Shown piece by piece: positions 1-9,983 of a stretch of DNA of 64,000 nt; within the stretch, counting starts at the first letter, position 1; each line of letters opens with the position of its first letter. The translations under genes were made by a program, and so were the position numbers. The notes under the pieces were generated by a model, which did no database searches, was not told where the DNA came from, and saw nothing but the letters and a program-made list of their open reading frames with translations. Origin of the DNA: JADCCX01 sp051649305 (lineage in GTDB: Bacteria > Pseudomonadota > Alphaproteobacteria > Rhizobiales > Beijerinckiaceae); contig JBOFGV010000098.1 in NCBI GenBank assembly GCA_051649305.1, positions 1 through 64,000 of the forward strand, given 5' to 3'.

Positions 1-3
1 AAC

Positions 4-31
4 GAAACGTGAAGCTTTCGCCTCACGTTTC
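4..31 (-). terminator. Hairpin terminator downstream of ftsH
   Basis: A 9-bp inverted repeat, GAAACGTGA at 4-12 and TCACGTTTC at 23-31, encloses a 10-nt loop. It lies about 50 nt past the ftsH stop codon. The U-tract is weak, so it may only pause polymerase or protect the 3' end. Confidence 0.55.
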
Positions 32-79
32 TTGGTGTAGCATTAAGATTGGTTAACGTCCGCTGAAGGAGCGTTTCAA

Positions 80-2002
<1,923 letters not shown>

Positions 2003-2171
2003 ATGCTTTCACCTCGGCCCTGACAGACTGGCCATGTGATGTGTTGATGACGAAAACGGTTTAATTTTGTTACCCCGTATGTAGGCAACCCTGAGAAGAA
2101 AGCCAAGGCTTGCATGCTGAAACTGCGTCAACATGGTTAGGCCGGGCTGTCAGGTGCAAATCAGCAAGGGG

Positions 2172-2432
2172 TCAAATCTTGATTTCAGCCAGTTTTGCCT
2201 GGAAGGCGTCAAGCTGATCACGGTCAAAACCGACATACACTGTTGATTCTGCACCTTTGGCCTTCAGCAGCACAATGCGGGTGCCATCCGGCTTCTCATT
2301 GACGATAACCGATATCTGGCCATGGCCAGAGAGTGTCTGGATACCGTCAAATTCCTGCGCCGTTGTCTTCTGGATCGCCTGTTTGGCCATGCCGGCCGCT
2401 TTTCCAAGGCGATAGAAAAAATCCTCAGCCAT
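2172..2432 (-). CDS. Conserved small protein of unknown function
   Basis: An 86-residue soluble protein that I cannot assign to a named family. The N-terminus is helical and basic (AAGMAKQAIQKTTAQ). It is followed by a predicted beta-rich part with alternating hydrophobic residues (QISVIVNEKP, GTRIVLLKAK, STVYVGFDRD). There is no signal peptide or membrane segment. Codon use matches its neighbours, and a purine-rich stretch precedes the ATG. It lies 30 bp downstream of the TetR-like gene on the same strand and may be co-transcribed with it. Confidence 0.7.
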   Translation of the reverse strand: MAEDFFYRLGKAAGMAKQAIQKTTAQEFDGIQTLSGHGQISVIVNEKPDGTRIVLLKAKGAESTVYVGFDRDQLDAFQAKLAEIKI

Positions 2433-2462
2433 ACGCTCCCCCTTCAGCTGCCAGACAAATGG

Positions 2463-3170
2463 TCAGGCAGCGTTCTTTTCTTCAGACGTTCGGCCGCTTC
2501 TGTTTCGGCGGCTGTCACGCCTTTCCATGGCAGCACGGAAAAATCCGCGAAACGGGGCTGCCAGACGATGGATGTCTTCCAGACGCCCCATGATCTTCTC
2601 ACCCTTGCCCAGTTCCTTGTCGAGGCGTGCCATGGTCAGGTCCATGTCCTCCCCGTCATCATCAAACCATGCATCCAGCGTGCGCACAAACACAAGGGCT
2701 GCACCCTGCACGCGCACCATGCCAAAACTATCCTCGGTGTCGATATCGGCGGCGGCCAGCATGTAGCGCCAGGAATTCAGCGCCAGCTGGTTGAGTGCTG
2801 CCAGCATCAGGGGATCACGCCGTGTAGCGTTGCGGATTTCCTTGAGTGCAGCCTTGTAGGGCGCAAGCGCATCGAGACGGCGCATCATCACATCCAGCAC
2901 GCGCTCGCGGGCAGGCTCGCCCATCATGTCATCGCCGGTTCCATCAAGAACAATCCGGTCAATGCGCTTGGCAAAGCCACCGAGAATGGCTCCCTTGGAG
3001 GGGAAATGGTCCCTCAGGTCTGCAAGGCTCACGTCAGCGCGTGTGGCAACCATCGGCAGCGAAATCTGGTCCCAGCTGGTTTCTGCCGCGAGCGCCATCA
3101 ACGCGTCAACAATGCGATCCCTTGGGGTGAGGATCATGTCAGCTGATTGTTTGGATGAACCTTTGGCCAT
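2463..3170 (-). CDS. TetR-like transcriptional regulator (COQ9-type C-terminal part)
   Basis: The N-terminal 60 residues read as a TetR helix-turn-helix: RDRIVDALMALAAE, then ISLPMVATRADVSLADLRDHFPSKGAIL, with the usual F-x-x-K after the recognition helix. The rest is helical and recalls the COQ9-like C-terminal domain in alphaproteobacterial TetR paralogs. A basic tail (RRNRSGRTSEEK) closes it. Two in-frame ATGs lie close together. I chose 3170 because AGGAG lies 9 nt upstream; the ATG at 3176 would leave only 3 nt. Its targets are unknown. A COQ9-type role in ubiquinone metabolism is possible but unsupported by neighbours. Confidence 0.75.
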   Translation of the reverse strand: MAKGSSKQSADMILTPRDRIVDALMALAAETSWDQISLPMVATRADVSLADLRDHFPSKGAILGGFAKRIDRIVLDGTGDDMMGEPARERVLDVMMRRLDALAPYKAALKEIRNATRRDPLMLAALNQLALNSWRYMLAAADIDTEDSFGMVRVQGAALVFVRTLDAWFDDDGEDMDLTMARLDKELGKGEKIMGRLEDIHRLAAPFRGFFRAAMERRDSRRNRSGRTSEEKNAA

Positions 3171-3268
3171 GCTCATAATCTCCTGCTGGATGGTGATCTG
3201 CCGGATAGTCCAGACCATAAGTTAGGCGCGTACCCGTCAGATTAACAGTGCTTTCAGTGCCGCAGCGC

Positions 3269-4573
3269 TTATCGACCAATGCTGACATAGCTGAATCCGG
3301 CTTTGGTCATCTCATCAGGACGGTAGACATTGCGCAGATCAATGAGCAAAGGCGTTTTCAGCAGTCCCTTGATGCGAGTCAGATCCAGCGCCCGGAACTG
3401 CTCCCATTCCGTCACGATCACCAGCGCGTCAGCACCTTCGGCACAGGCATAGGCATTGTCGGCGTAATGAACGTCAGACAGCATCTTGCGGGCCTGCTCC
3501 ATGCCTTCAGGATCATAGGCAACAATCGCAGCACCCTGATCCTGCAATCCCTGCACAATGGCGAGAGAAGGCGCATCGCGCATGTCATCGGTGTTTGGCT
3601 TGAAGGTCAGGCCCAACAGCGCGATGCGCTTGCCACGCACATTGCCACCCATCGCCGTGATGATCTTGCGGGCCATGGCGCGCTTGCGCTGATCGTTCAC
3701 AGCAGCCACGGTTTCCACAATCCGCACCGGCGTGCCGTGGTCCTGCGCTGTCTTGATCAGCGCCAGCGTGTCTTTCGGAAAGCACGATCCGCCGTAACCG
3801 GGGCCTGCATTCAGGAACTTGGTGCCGATGCGGTTATCAAGACCGATGCCGCGCGCCACCTGCTGCACATCAGCACCCACAGCTTCACAGAGGTCAGCGA
3901 TTTCATTGATGAAGGTGATCTTGGTGGCGAGAAAGGCATTGCCCGCATATTTGATCAATTCGGACGTCCGCCGGTCTGTAAACATCAGCGGCGCCTGATT
4001 GAGATAAAGCGGGCGGTAGATTTCCTGCATCATGGCCTGCGCGCGGGCGTCTTCTGCGCCAATCACGATGCGGTCCGGACGCTTGAAATCACTGATGGCG
4101 GCACCTTCACGCAGAAACTCTGGATTGGAAACCACCGAGAATTCAGCATCGGGCCGCGCATCTCGGATGATCTGCTCCACCTCGTCGCCAGTGCCTACCG
4201 GTACGGTCGATTTCGTGACGATGACGGCATAGCCTTTGAGCGCAAGGGCGATCTCCTGTGTGGCTTCCCGCACATAGCTGAGGTCAGCATGGCCATCGCC
4301 GCGCCTTGACGGCGTGCCCACAGCAATGAAAACCGCATCGCTGTTGCCCACGGCAGCGGCGAGATCAAGGTTGAAGGACAGGCGACCCTCGCGCACATTC
4401 TTCGCCACAAGCTCCGCCAGACCTGGCTCATAGATCGGCATGACGTCATTGTTGAGCGCAGCGATCTTGGCTGCATCCTTGTCCACGCAGATGACGGTGT
4501 GGCCAAAATCGGCAAAGCAGGCGCCGGAGACGAGGCCGACATAGCCCGATCCAACCATGGTGATGCGTGCCAT
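3269..4573 (-). CDS. ugd: UDP-glucose 6-dehydrogenase
   Basis: Oxidises UDP-glucose to UDP-glucuronate with two NAD+, feeding polysaccharide and glycolipid synthesis in the cytosol. The N-terminal Rossmann fold starts with GSGYVGLVSG. The catalytic Cys sits in GPGYGGSCFPKD near residue 260. The C-terminal UDP-binding domain begins around LGLTFKPNTDDMRDAPS. At 434 residues it has the usual length. It starts 3 bp after the recR stop codon, so it is probably the last gene of the dnaX-ybaB-recR transcript. That is an unusual partner for a replication/repair operon. Confidence 0.96.
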   Translation of the reverse strand: MARITMVGSGYVGLVSGACFADFGHTVICVDKDAAKIAALNNDVMPIYEPGLAELVAKNVREGRLSFNLDLAAAVGNSDAVFIAVGTPSRRGDGHADLSYVREATQEIALALKGYAVIVTKSTVPVGTGDEVEQIIRDARPDAEFSVVSNPEFLREGAAISDFKRPDRIVIGAEDARAQAMMQEIYRPLYLNQAPLMFTDRRTSELIKYAGNAFLATKITFINEIADLCEAVGADVQQVARGIGLDNRIGTKFLNAGPGYGGSCFPKDTLALIKTAQDHGTPVRIVETVAAVNDQRKRAMARKIITAMGGNVRGKRIALLGLTFKPNTDDMRDAPSLAIVQGLQDQGAAIVAYDPEGMEQARKMLSDVHYADNAYACAEGADALVIVTEWEQFRALDLTRIKGLLKTPLLIDLRNVYRPDEMTKAGFSYVSIGR

Positions 4574-4576
4574 ATC

Positions 4577-5182
4577 CTACATTCCTGTCCGCTGACGCAG
4601 AGCCGCTACAAGCGTGCCCTCGTCAAGATAATCAAGTTCACCGCCCACCGGTACGCCATGAGCGAGCCGTGTCACTTTAATAGCGAGATGTGACAGAATA
4701 TCCGTGATGTAATGGGCCGTTGTCTGGCCATCCACAGTGGCGTTGACCGCCAGAATAACCTCGCTCACACCCGGTTCGCTGGCGCGCGTCACCAACAAAT
4801 CAAGATTCAGATCTTTGGGGCCAATGCCATCCAGCGGCGATAACGTGCCGCCCAGCACATGATAGCGCGCACGCATCGCGCCGGAGCGTTCCAGCGCCCA
4901 GAGATCAGCCACAGATTCGACCACGATGATTGTCGATGGATCACGCCGGAGATCCGAGCAGATCGAGCAGGGGTCGCGCGTATCGATGTTGCTGCAGGAC
5001 GAGCAGACAACAATGCGCTCTGCCGCCACCTGCATCGCCTGCCCAAGGGGCAGCAGCAACTCGTCTTTCTTGCGGATAAGTTGCAGGGCGGCGCGCCGCG
5101 CCGAGCGGGGGCCTAGCCCCGGCACACGGGCCAGAAGCTGGATCAACCTTTCGATTTCAGGACCGGCAACGGCGCCAGACAT
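4577..5182 (-). CDS. recR: Recombination protein RecR
   Basis: Loads RecA at gaps with RecF/RecO in recombinational repair. The 201-residue protein shows all expected parts. An N-terminal helix-hairpin-helix contains VPGLGPRSARRAALQL. A four-Cys zinc finger includes CSSCSNIDTRDPC. A Toprim domain reads TIIVVESVADLWALERSG. A Walker B-like C-terminus is also present. It is 18 bp downstream of ybaB in the conserved dnaX-ybaB-recR order and is followed almost immediately by ugd. Confidence 0.97.
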   Translation of the reverse strand: MSGAVAGPEIERLIQLLARVPGLGPRSARRAALQLIRKKDELLLPLGQAMQVAAERIVVCSSCSNIDTRDPCSICSDLRRDPSTIIVVESVADLWALERSGAMRARYHVLGGTLSPLDGIGPKDLNLDLLVTRASEPGVSEVILAVNATVDGQTTAHYITDILSHLAIKVTRLAHGVPVGGELDYLDEGTLVAALRQRTGM

Positions 5183-5200
5183 GTCAGTGCTTTGCCTTGA

Positions 5201-5518
5201 TCAAAACAGCTTCATTCCCGGAGGGATGGGCATGCCAGCCGTGGCTGTCTTCATCTTTTCTTCCATGATGCGGGCGTTCTTCACCATCGCATCGGCATGG
5301 GCAGCCATGATCAGGTCTTCGAGAATGTCTTTCTCTTCCTCGCGCATCAGCGATGGATCAATGCTGATGCCCTTCATCTGGCCTTTGCCGGTGAGCGTGA
5401 CCTTCACCATGCCTGCGCCGGACTGGCCTTCAGTGGTTGCAGCTTCCAGCTCGGCCTGCATGTCCGCCATGCGCGACTGCATTTGCTGGGCCTGCTTCAT
5501 CAGTTTCATCATATCCAT
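5201..5518 (-). CDS. YbaB/EbfC family nucleoid-associated protein
   Basis: A small DNA-binding protein that forms dimers with a tweezer-like shape and coats the nucleoid. The 105 residues show the family pattern: Met/Gln-rich first helix (MKLMKQAQQMQSRMADMQAEL), a beta-sheet containing VKVTLTGKGQMKGISIDPSL, and a C-terminal helix with DLIMAAHADAMVKN. It lies 12 bp after dnaX and 18 bp before recR, the classical order. It may influence RecR/DnaX function, as proposed for the family. Confidence 0.95.
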   Translation of the reverse strand: MDMMKLMKQAQQMQSRMADMQAELEAATTEGQSGAGMVKVTLTGKGQMKGISIDPSLMREEEKDILEDLIMAAHADAMVKNARIMEEKMKTATAGMPIPPGMKLF

Positions 5519-5530
5519 GGGGTTCGTCTC

Positions 5531-7315
5531 TCACAGGTCATCTTCGGTGAAATCGCCTTCGCTGGCCACCACATCGCCGTCTTCGTTGACGATTGGCTGG
5601 GCAGCAAGCTCTGAGGCGCTCAAGGCAGGTTGAACATCAATCTTGGGTGCAGCCGGAATGACGGTTGCACCGGGAAACATCTTCAGCACGGCCTGCACAA
5701 CGGGGTGGCTGTGGCGCAGGCTTTCCTCCTCGTTGCGTTTGGCATCCGCCAGTTCACGCAAGGTTGGTTCACCCTCCTCGTTGGAGAGCGCCACGGTCCA
5801 GCGTCGTCCGGTCCATTCCTGCAGGCGGCGGGTGACACGCTGCACGATGCCGGTATCGGCACCCGGAGCCAGAGCAAATTCCAGCAGGCCGTCCTCAAAG
5901 CGCACCAACCGCACATGGCGTTCCAGATCAGACACCAGCAACGGATCACGCTTTTCGGATGCCAGCGCCACAAGCTGCTGAAAACTGTTGATCCGCATGG
6001 AAGGCGCAGCGGTTGCCGCCTGTGGCTGAATGGCAGGTGCGGGGCTTGCGGCCACCATGACCGGGCGCGCTGCGACGGAAGCTGTTGCACCGCCACCGCC
6101 GCCATTGCCTCTTGGGCTGGCCGCACCACCACTCGCAGCACCACTGCCATCCCGCAGCATTTTCAGCGCTTCATCCGGCGTTGGCAGGTCAGCCGCATAG
6201 GCAAGGCGCACCAGCAGCATTTCCGCCGCCACAATCGGGCGCGGGGCTGTTTGCGTTTCCGGCAGGCCCTTGATCAGGATTTGCCAGGCGCGGGTGAGCA
6301 CGCGGATGCTGAGATCCCGCGCAAAGGCCTGTCCGCGGGCTTTCTCGTTTTCACTGAGGGATGGATCAGCCTGCACATTGGGGGCAAGCTTCAATCGCGT
6401 CACGGTGTGCACATACTCAGCAAGGTCCGTGATGATGCTGACAGGATCAGCGCCTGAATCATATTGTGCCGAAAGCTCGGAGAGTGCGGCCTGAATATCG
6501 CCTCGCATCACCTGCTCGAAGAGGTCAACAATACGGGCGCGGTCAGCCAATCCCAGCATGTCGCGGATCTGGTCTGCTGCAATCGTGCCGCTGCCATGGG
6601 CAATCGCCTGATCGAGCAGCGACAGACAATCGCGCACTGAACCTTCGCCCGCGCGTGCAATCAGCGCCAGTGCCTCATCCTCGATCGTAATCTTTTCCTG
6701 CTCTGCAATACCGCCGAGATGGCGGATCATGAGCGGCGCATCGATGCGCTTCAGGTCAAAGCGCTGGCAGCGCGACAACACGGTAATGGGAACTTTCCGG
6801 ATTTCCGTGGTCGCAAACAGAAACTTCACATGCTCCGGCGGCTCTTCCAGCGTCTTCAAAAGCGCGTTGAAAGAGGAGGTCGACAGCATGTGCACTTCGT
6901 CGATGATATAGACCTTGTAGCGCGCATAGGCCGGGCGATATTTCACCGCCTCGATGATCTCGCGCACATGATCGACGCCGGTGTTTGAGGCGGCGTCCAT
7001 CTCGATCACGTCGATATGGCGGCTCTCAATGATGGATTCGCAGTGCTTGCCGTAGTCTGGCATGGCAATGGTCGGCGTTGTCACCGAGCCATCGTCTTTC
7101 TCATAGTTGAGAGCCCGGGCGATGATGCGCGCTGTCGTGGTTTTGCCCACGCCGCGCACGCCGGTGAAGATATAGGCCTGATGGATGCGGTTGATGGCAA
7201 AGGCGTTGCGGAAGGTTCGCACCATCGCATCCTGACCAATCAGGTCTTCAAACCCCTTTGGCCGGTACTTGCGTGCCAGAACGCGGTAGGCGCCATGTTG
7301 AGACGTATCCGCCAT
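5531..7315 (-). CDS. dnaX: DNA polymerase III subunits gamma and tau
   Basis: Clamp-loader ATPase that ties together the two polymerase cores. Walker A is GVRGVGKTTTA near residue 50. The DEXX box is YIIDEVHMLS, the SRC motif is LSRCQRFDLKRI, and the sensor 2 region follows. Residues about 390-440 are a Gly/Ala/Pro-rich linker, then a tau-type C-terminal domain ends in an acidic tail (EGDFTEDDL). As in other alphaproteobacteria, most zinc-finger cysteines are missing. I saw no obvious slippery A-run for programmed frameshifting. The SRP RNA lies about 40 bp upstream on the same strand, a conserved neighbourhood. Confidence 0.96.
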   Translation of the reverse strand: MADTSQHGAYRVLARKYRPKGFEDLIGQDAMVRTFRNAFAINRIHQAYIFTGVRGVGKTTTARIIARALNYEKDDGSVTTPTIAMPDYGKHCESIIESRHIDVIEMDAASNTGVDHVREIIEAVKYRPAYARYKVYIIDEVHMLSTSSFNALLKTLEEPPEHVKFLFATTEIRKVPITVLSRCQRFDLKRIDAPLMIRHLGGIAEQEKITIEDEALALIARAGEGSVRDCLSLLDQAIAHGSGTIAADQIRDMLGLADRARIVDLFEQVMRGDIQAALSELSAQYDSGADPVSIITDLAEYVHTVTRLKLAPNVQADPSLSENEKARGQAFARDLSIRVLTRAWQILIKGLPETQTAPRPIVAAEMLLVRLAYAADLPTPDEALKMLRDGSGAASGGAASPRGNGGGGGATASVAARPVMVAASPAPAIQPQAATAAPSMRINSFQQLVALASEKRDPLLVSDLERHVRLVRFEDGLLEFALAPGADTGIVQRVTRRLQEWTGRRWTVALSNEEGEPTLRELADAKRNEEESLRHSHPVVQAVLKMFPGATVIPAAPKIDVQPALSASELAAQPIVNEDGDVVASEGDFTEDDL

Positions 7316-7355
7316 CGTTTTCCATGATCAAGAGGCCAGACCGGGGGCCAAAAAA

Positions 7356-7453
7356 GTGGGAGGCTGGACATTGACCCGCCCGGTTCTCGTTAGGGCTGCT
7401 TCCTTCCGGACCTGACCCGGTTGGCGAGTGGTACGTCCAGCGCCAACCTCCCG
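7356..7453 (-). ncRNA. ffs: Bacterial signal recognition particle RNA (4.5S type)
   Basis: The minus strand carries the near-invariant SRP core GTCAGGTCCGGAAGGAAGCA; its complement lies around 7393-7425. The ends pair: GGGAGGCTGGAC at 7358-7369 against GTCCAGCGCCAACCTCCC at 7435-7452, with bulges. That gives a single hairpin of about 100 nt, the right size for the small bacterial form. The RNA binds Ffh to target nascent membrane proteins. Its place just before dnaX is conserved in the class. The exact ends are estimated from the outer stem. Confidence 0.93.
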
Positions 7454-7548
7454 CCCGCTATATCGGTGAAATGGGGCCGCGTTGCAAGGGTGGAGTTGTG
7501 GATGGGGGAGGGGAAAAGCGGCGACAACTGTGCAAATCAAGGATTTCC

Positions 7549-7692
7549 TCATCCTGAGGTGCTTTGCGCAGCAAAGCCTCGAAGGACGCACAATGGAAGT
7601 GCAGTTACTGGGATGTGCAGTTCCCATCGATTGATTGCACGAGCAATCTGCGTCCTTCGAGACGCTGCTGATGCAGCTCCTCAGGAAGAGGA
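7549..7692. repeat. Composite palindromic intergenic repeat
   Basis: Two inversely related arms occur: ATCCTGAGGTGCTTTGCGCA continuing to TCGAAGGACG at 7551-7587, and CGTCCTTCGAGACG continuing to CTCCTCAGGA at 7651-7685. Each arm also folds locally (TTTGCGCAGCAAA). This layout matches a repeat family abundant between genes in Bradyrhizobium-like genomes. The second arm happens to be open in the reading frame of the downstream hydrolase, which creates a false N-terminal extension. The rest of the 355-bp gap between the SRP RNA and the hydrolase holds no gene that I can support. Confidence 0.75.
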
Positions 7693-7808
7693 AGATGGTG
7701 AATGGCACGATGGACTATTCATTCCTTATCCATCACCTCTGTGCTAGAGCGACCACAACTCCGCTAAACACCCCACAGGAACCCCTTGAATTGACCGACA
7801 CCTCAGGC

Positions 7809-8825
7809 ATGCTGGCCAGCATGGAGCTTGTATCGATCCCGGAGAATCCCATCCCCAGCAATGCGTTTGCGGGCAGCATCACCACGCCTGATGGTGTGGC
7901 CCTGCGCTATGCGCGCTGGCGGACAACCGCGCGCAAACAGCGCGGCACGGTCTGCATTGTTCAGGGCCGCTCAGAATTCATCGAAAAATACTTCGAGACC
8001 ATCACAGAGCTGCGCCGTCGTGGCTTTGGCGTCATGGCCTTTGATCTGCGCGGGCAGGGCGGGTCGCAGCGCCTTCTGCCCGATCGCCGCCGGGGTCATG
8101 TTGATGATTTCATGGATTATGTAACCGATATCCGCAGTATTGTGCGCGATGTGATGACACCGCATATGCCCAAACCCTGGTTCGCGCTCAGCCATTCCAT
8201 GGGTTCTGCCGCGCTGCTTCTCGCGCTTGACGAAGGAGACACCGGCTTTGAACGCGCTGTGATGCTGGCGCCCTTGATTGGGCTGGCAGATCTGAAATTG
8301 CCCGGATTGGCGCGCGCTGCCGCTTCCACCCTTGATTTCTTTGCACTTGGCACGCGCTATATTCCCGGCGGTGGTGCAACGGCGCTTTCCACCAAGCCTT
8401 TTGCAGGCAACCGCCTGACATCAGATCCCGTGCGTTATGCCCGCATCTCCAGCATCTTTGCGGTGGGCCCGCATCTCGCATTGGGTGATCCAACCATCCG
8501 CTGGACGCAGGCCATGTTCCAGACATTCCAGCGCTTTGAGAATAGGGAGTTTGGCCGGCATATCTCTGTGCCCACCCTCATGATGATACCGGGCGCTGAT
8601 CCGCTTTGTTCATCGCCTGCTTCCGAAGCACTGGCCATGCGGTTGCGCGCCTGCCAGCCCATCGTTATCCCCGGTGCCCGCCATGAAATTCTGATGGAGC
8701 GGGACTATCTGCGCAGCCAGTTCTTTGCCGCTTTTGACAGCTTCATCCCCGGCCAGACCAGCGTTGATGATCTTGTGGATGCTGATGATGAATCTGAGGC
8801 AGGAACTGCTTCTTTAGCGGCCTGA
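7809..8825 (+). CDS. Alpha/beta hydrolase (lysophospholipase/monoacylglycerol lipase type)
   Basis: Serine hydrolase of the PldB-like family, probably acting on a lipid ester or a small ester. The nucleophile elbow is SHSMGSA, after RGQGGSQR. The acid Asp lies in MMIPGADPLCSS and the His in VIPGARHEILME. An acidic tail (DDLVDADDESEAG) ends the protein. The frame is open back to 7635, but that stretch overlaps a repeat and is probably not translated. Candidate starts are TTG 7791 (AGGA 10 nt upstream), ATG 7809 and ATG 7821; I give 7809. The stop overlaps the convergent hisN gene by 12 bp. Confidence 0.88.
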   Translation: MLASMELVSIPENPIPSNAFAGSITTPDGVALRYARWRTTARKQRGTVCIVQGRSEFIEKYFETITELRRRGFGVMAFDLRGQGGSQRLLPDRRRGHVDDFMDYVTDIRSIVRDVMTPHMPKPWFALSHSMGSAALLLALDEGDTGFERAVMLAPLIGLADLKLPGLARAAASTLDFFALGTRYIPGGGATALSTKPFAGNRLTSDPVRYARISSIFAVGPHLALGDPTIRWTQAMFQTFQRFENREFGRHISVPTLMMIPGADPLCSSPASEALAMRLRACQPIVIPGARHEILMERDYLRSQFFAAFDSFIPGQTSVDDLVDADDESEAGTASLAA

Positions 8826-9599
8826 AAGAACCTCAAGCGCCAGTGCATGCAATCGCTTGTTGCCTGCAGCCACAATCGACCCACCTGAAGCGGCTGATTC
8901 CCCTGTCCATGTTGTGACAAAGCCGCCAGCTCCTTCGATGATCGGGATGAGCGGCGCGATGTCATAGGATTGCAGGCCGGTTTCCACCACCAGATCAATC
9001 TGTCCTGCTGCCACCATGGCATATGCATAGCAATCGCCGCCGTAGCGCGCGAGGCGGCACTGGCTTTCCAGCCGATCATAGGCCTCGCCATCAGCGCCCT
9101 TGATGATGCGCGGGCTCGTCGTGGCAATGAAGGCGTCTTTCAGCGCGGCGCAGTCTCTTGTTTTCAGCAATCGCTCGCCAGAGGAATTGATCAGCTTTGC
9201 CATCTTGCCGTCGCCGATGAAACGTTCACGTACGTAGGGCTGGTTCATCATGCCATAAACCGGCACGCCATCCTTCAGCAGGCCCACCAATGTGCCCCAT
9301 GTGGGCAGGCCGCAGATAAAGCCACGCGTACCATCAATCGGATCGATGATCCACTGATAGGCCGCGCCCTCGTTCTCGATGCCAAACTCTTCGCCGTGGA
9401 TGGCGTGATCTGGAAAAGCTGACTTGATCCTCTCGCGGATCACCCGCTCCGCCGCCCGGTCAGCTTCTGTCACAGGATCGAATGCATGCCCGCTCGCCTT
9501 GTTGACGACGCCGGAGGCCATGCGGAAAAACGGCAAAATGACATCGCTGGAAGCAGACGCGAGGTCGGCAAAAAAGCGATCAAGTGAAACAACGGTCAT
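8814..9599 (-). CDS. hisN: Histidinol-phosphatase, inositol-monophosphatase family
   Basis: Dephosphorylates L-histidinol phosphate, the penultimate step of histidine synthesis, in organisms that lack the HisB-type phosphatase. The 261 residues hold the Mg-binding motifs of the superfamily: GEEFG near residue 70, WIIDPIDGTRGF near 83-94, and the C-terminal YDIAPLIPIIEGAGG. The substrate loop GGDCYAYAMVAAGQ matches HisN rather than SuhB. No other his gene is nearby. The upstream gap holds the suhB/mmgR-like RNA, divergently oriented. Confidence 0.88.
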   Translation of the reverse strand: MTVVSLDRFFADLASASSDVILPFFRMASGVVNKASGHAFDPVTEADRAAERVIRERIKSAFPDHAIHGEEFGIENEGAAYQWIIDPIDGTRGFICGLPTWGTLVGLLKDGVPVYGMMNQPYVRERFIGDGKMAKLINSSGERLLKTRDCAALKDAFIATTSPRIIKGADGEAYDRLESQCRLARYGGDCYAYAMVAAGQIDLVVETGLQSYDIAPLIPIIEGAGGFVTTWTGESAASGGSIVAAGNKRLHALALEVLSGR

Positions 9600-9902
9600 G
9601 GGAATGATCCTTGTAAGGAACGCCCTTCAAGCACCATGCCCCGCTGTTTTCAATGTTGTTTGCACAGGCAGTAGGCAAAAGGATTTAAAATCGAGCGAGA
9701 TAATCAATTGTGACCGTTTCATGTGCAATTCATGCATAAATCGCATAGCTGTCAGGCGGTTAAAAATTGTGATGTTATTACAGTACGTTAGCCGCGAAAG
9801 GCTTGTTTATTGCATGTTTTGCCCGCCGTATCACTTGATCAAGATCAATTTCCTCTTGCAATTATTGCGTCGCAGCACGATCTTCGCAATTGCGAGATGA
9901 CA
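9600..9902. other. Intergenic region between hisN and the small RNA
   Basis: About 300 bp that is A+T-richer than its surroundings. I found no credible coding region on either strand. It must contain the hisN promoter (leftward) and the promoter of the small RNA (rightward). The only clear site is the FNR/FixK-type dyad at 9835-9848. Confidence 0.6.
9835..9848. promoter_or_regulatory. FNR/FixK-type binding site
   Basis: TTGATCAAGATCAA is an exact TTGAT-N4-ATCAA dyad, the consensus of the FNR/FixK/Anr family of oxygen-responsive activators. Its centre lies about 61 bp upstream of the estimated 5' end of the small RNA at 9903, a classic class I activator position. It is about 240 bp from the hisN start, so hisN is the less likely target. 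No FNR-family gene is in the window. Assignment rests on the motif only. Confidence 0.6.
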
Positions 9903-9978
9903 ACTTTGTTGTCGGCTCGTTGCCCTTTTTGGGCGTTTCCTCCCTAGACTTGGGCCGCCTCGTGCGGCCCCTTTTTTT
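9903..9978 (+). ncRNA. Candidate suhB/mmgR (alpha-r8) family small RNA
   Basis: A short transcript unit is visible on the plus strand. A first hairpin is GCCC-TTTTT-GGGC (9922-9934). A single-stranded pyrimidine stretch, GTTTCCTCCCTAGACTT, resembles an anti-Shine-Dalgarno sequence. A strong terminator follows: GGGCCGC/GCGGCCC (9952-9970) and seven T residues. The order and the GGGCGTTTCCTCCC core match my memory of the suhB RNA family, called mmgR in Sinorhizobium, which restrains polyhydroxybutyrate granule build-up under nitrogen surplus. The 5' end is an estimate. A covariance-model search would settle the family. Confidence 0.72.
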
Positions 9979-9983
9979 GGCTG

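Noticed and set aside
2322..3146. Plus-strand frame of 274 codons opposite the TetR-like gene
   Set aside because: Shadow composition and no ribosome-binding site; the minus-strand gene has a proper helix-turn-helix.
9424..9900. 158-codon plus-strand frame running from hisN into the intergenic region
   Set aside because: First half mirrors hisN, second half is low-quality sequence up to the small RNA promoter.
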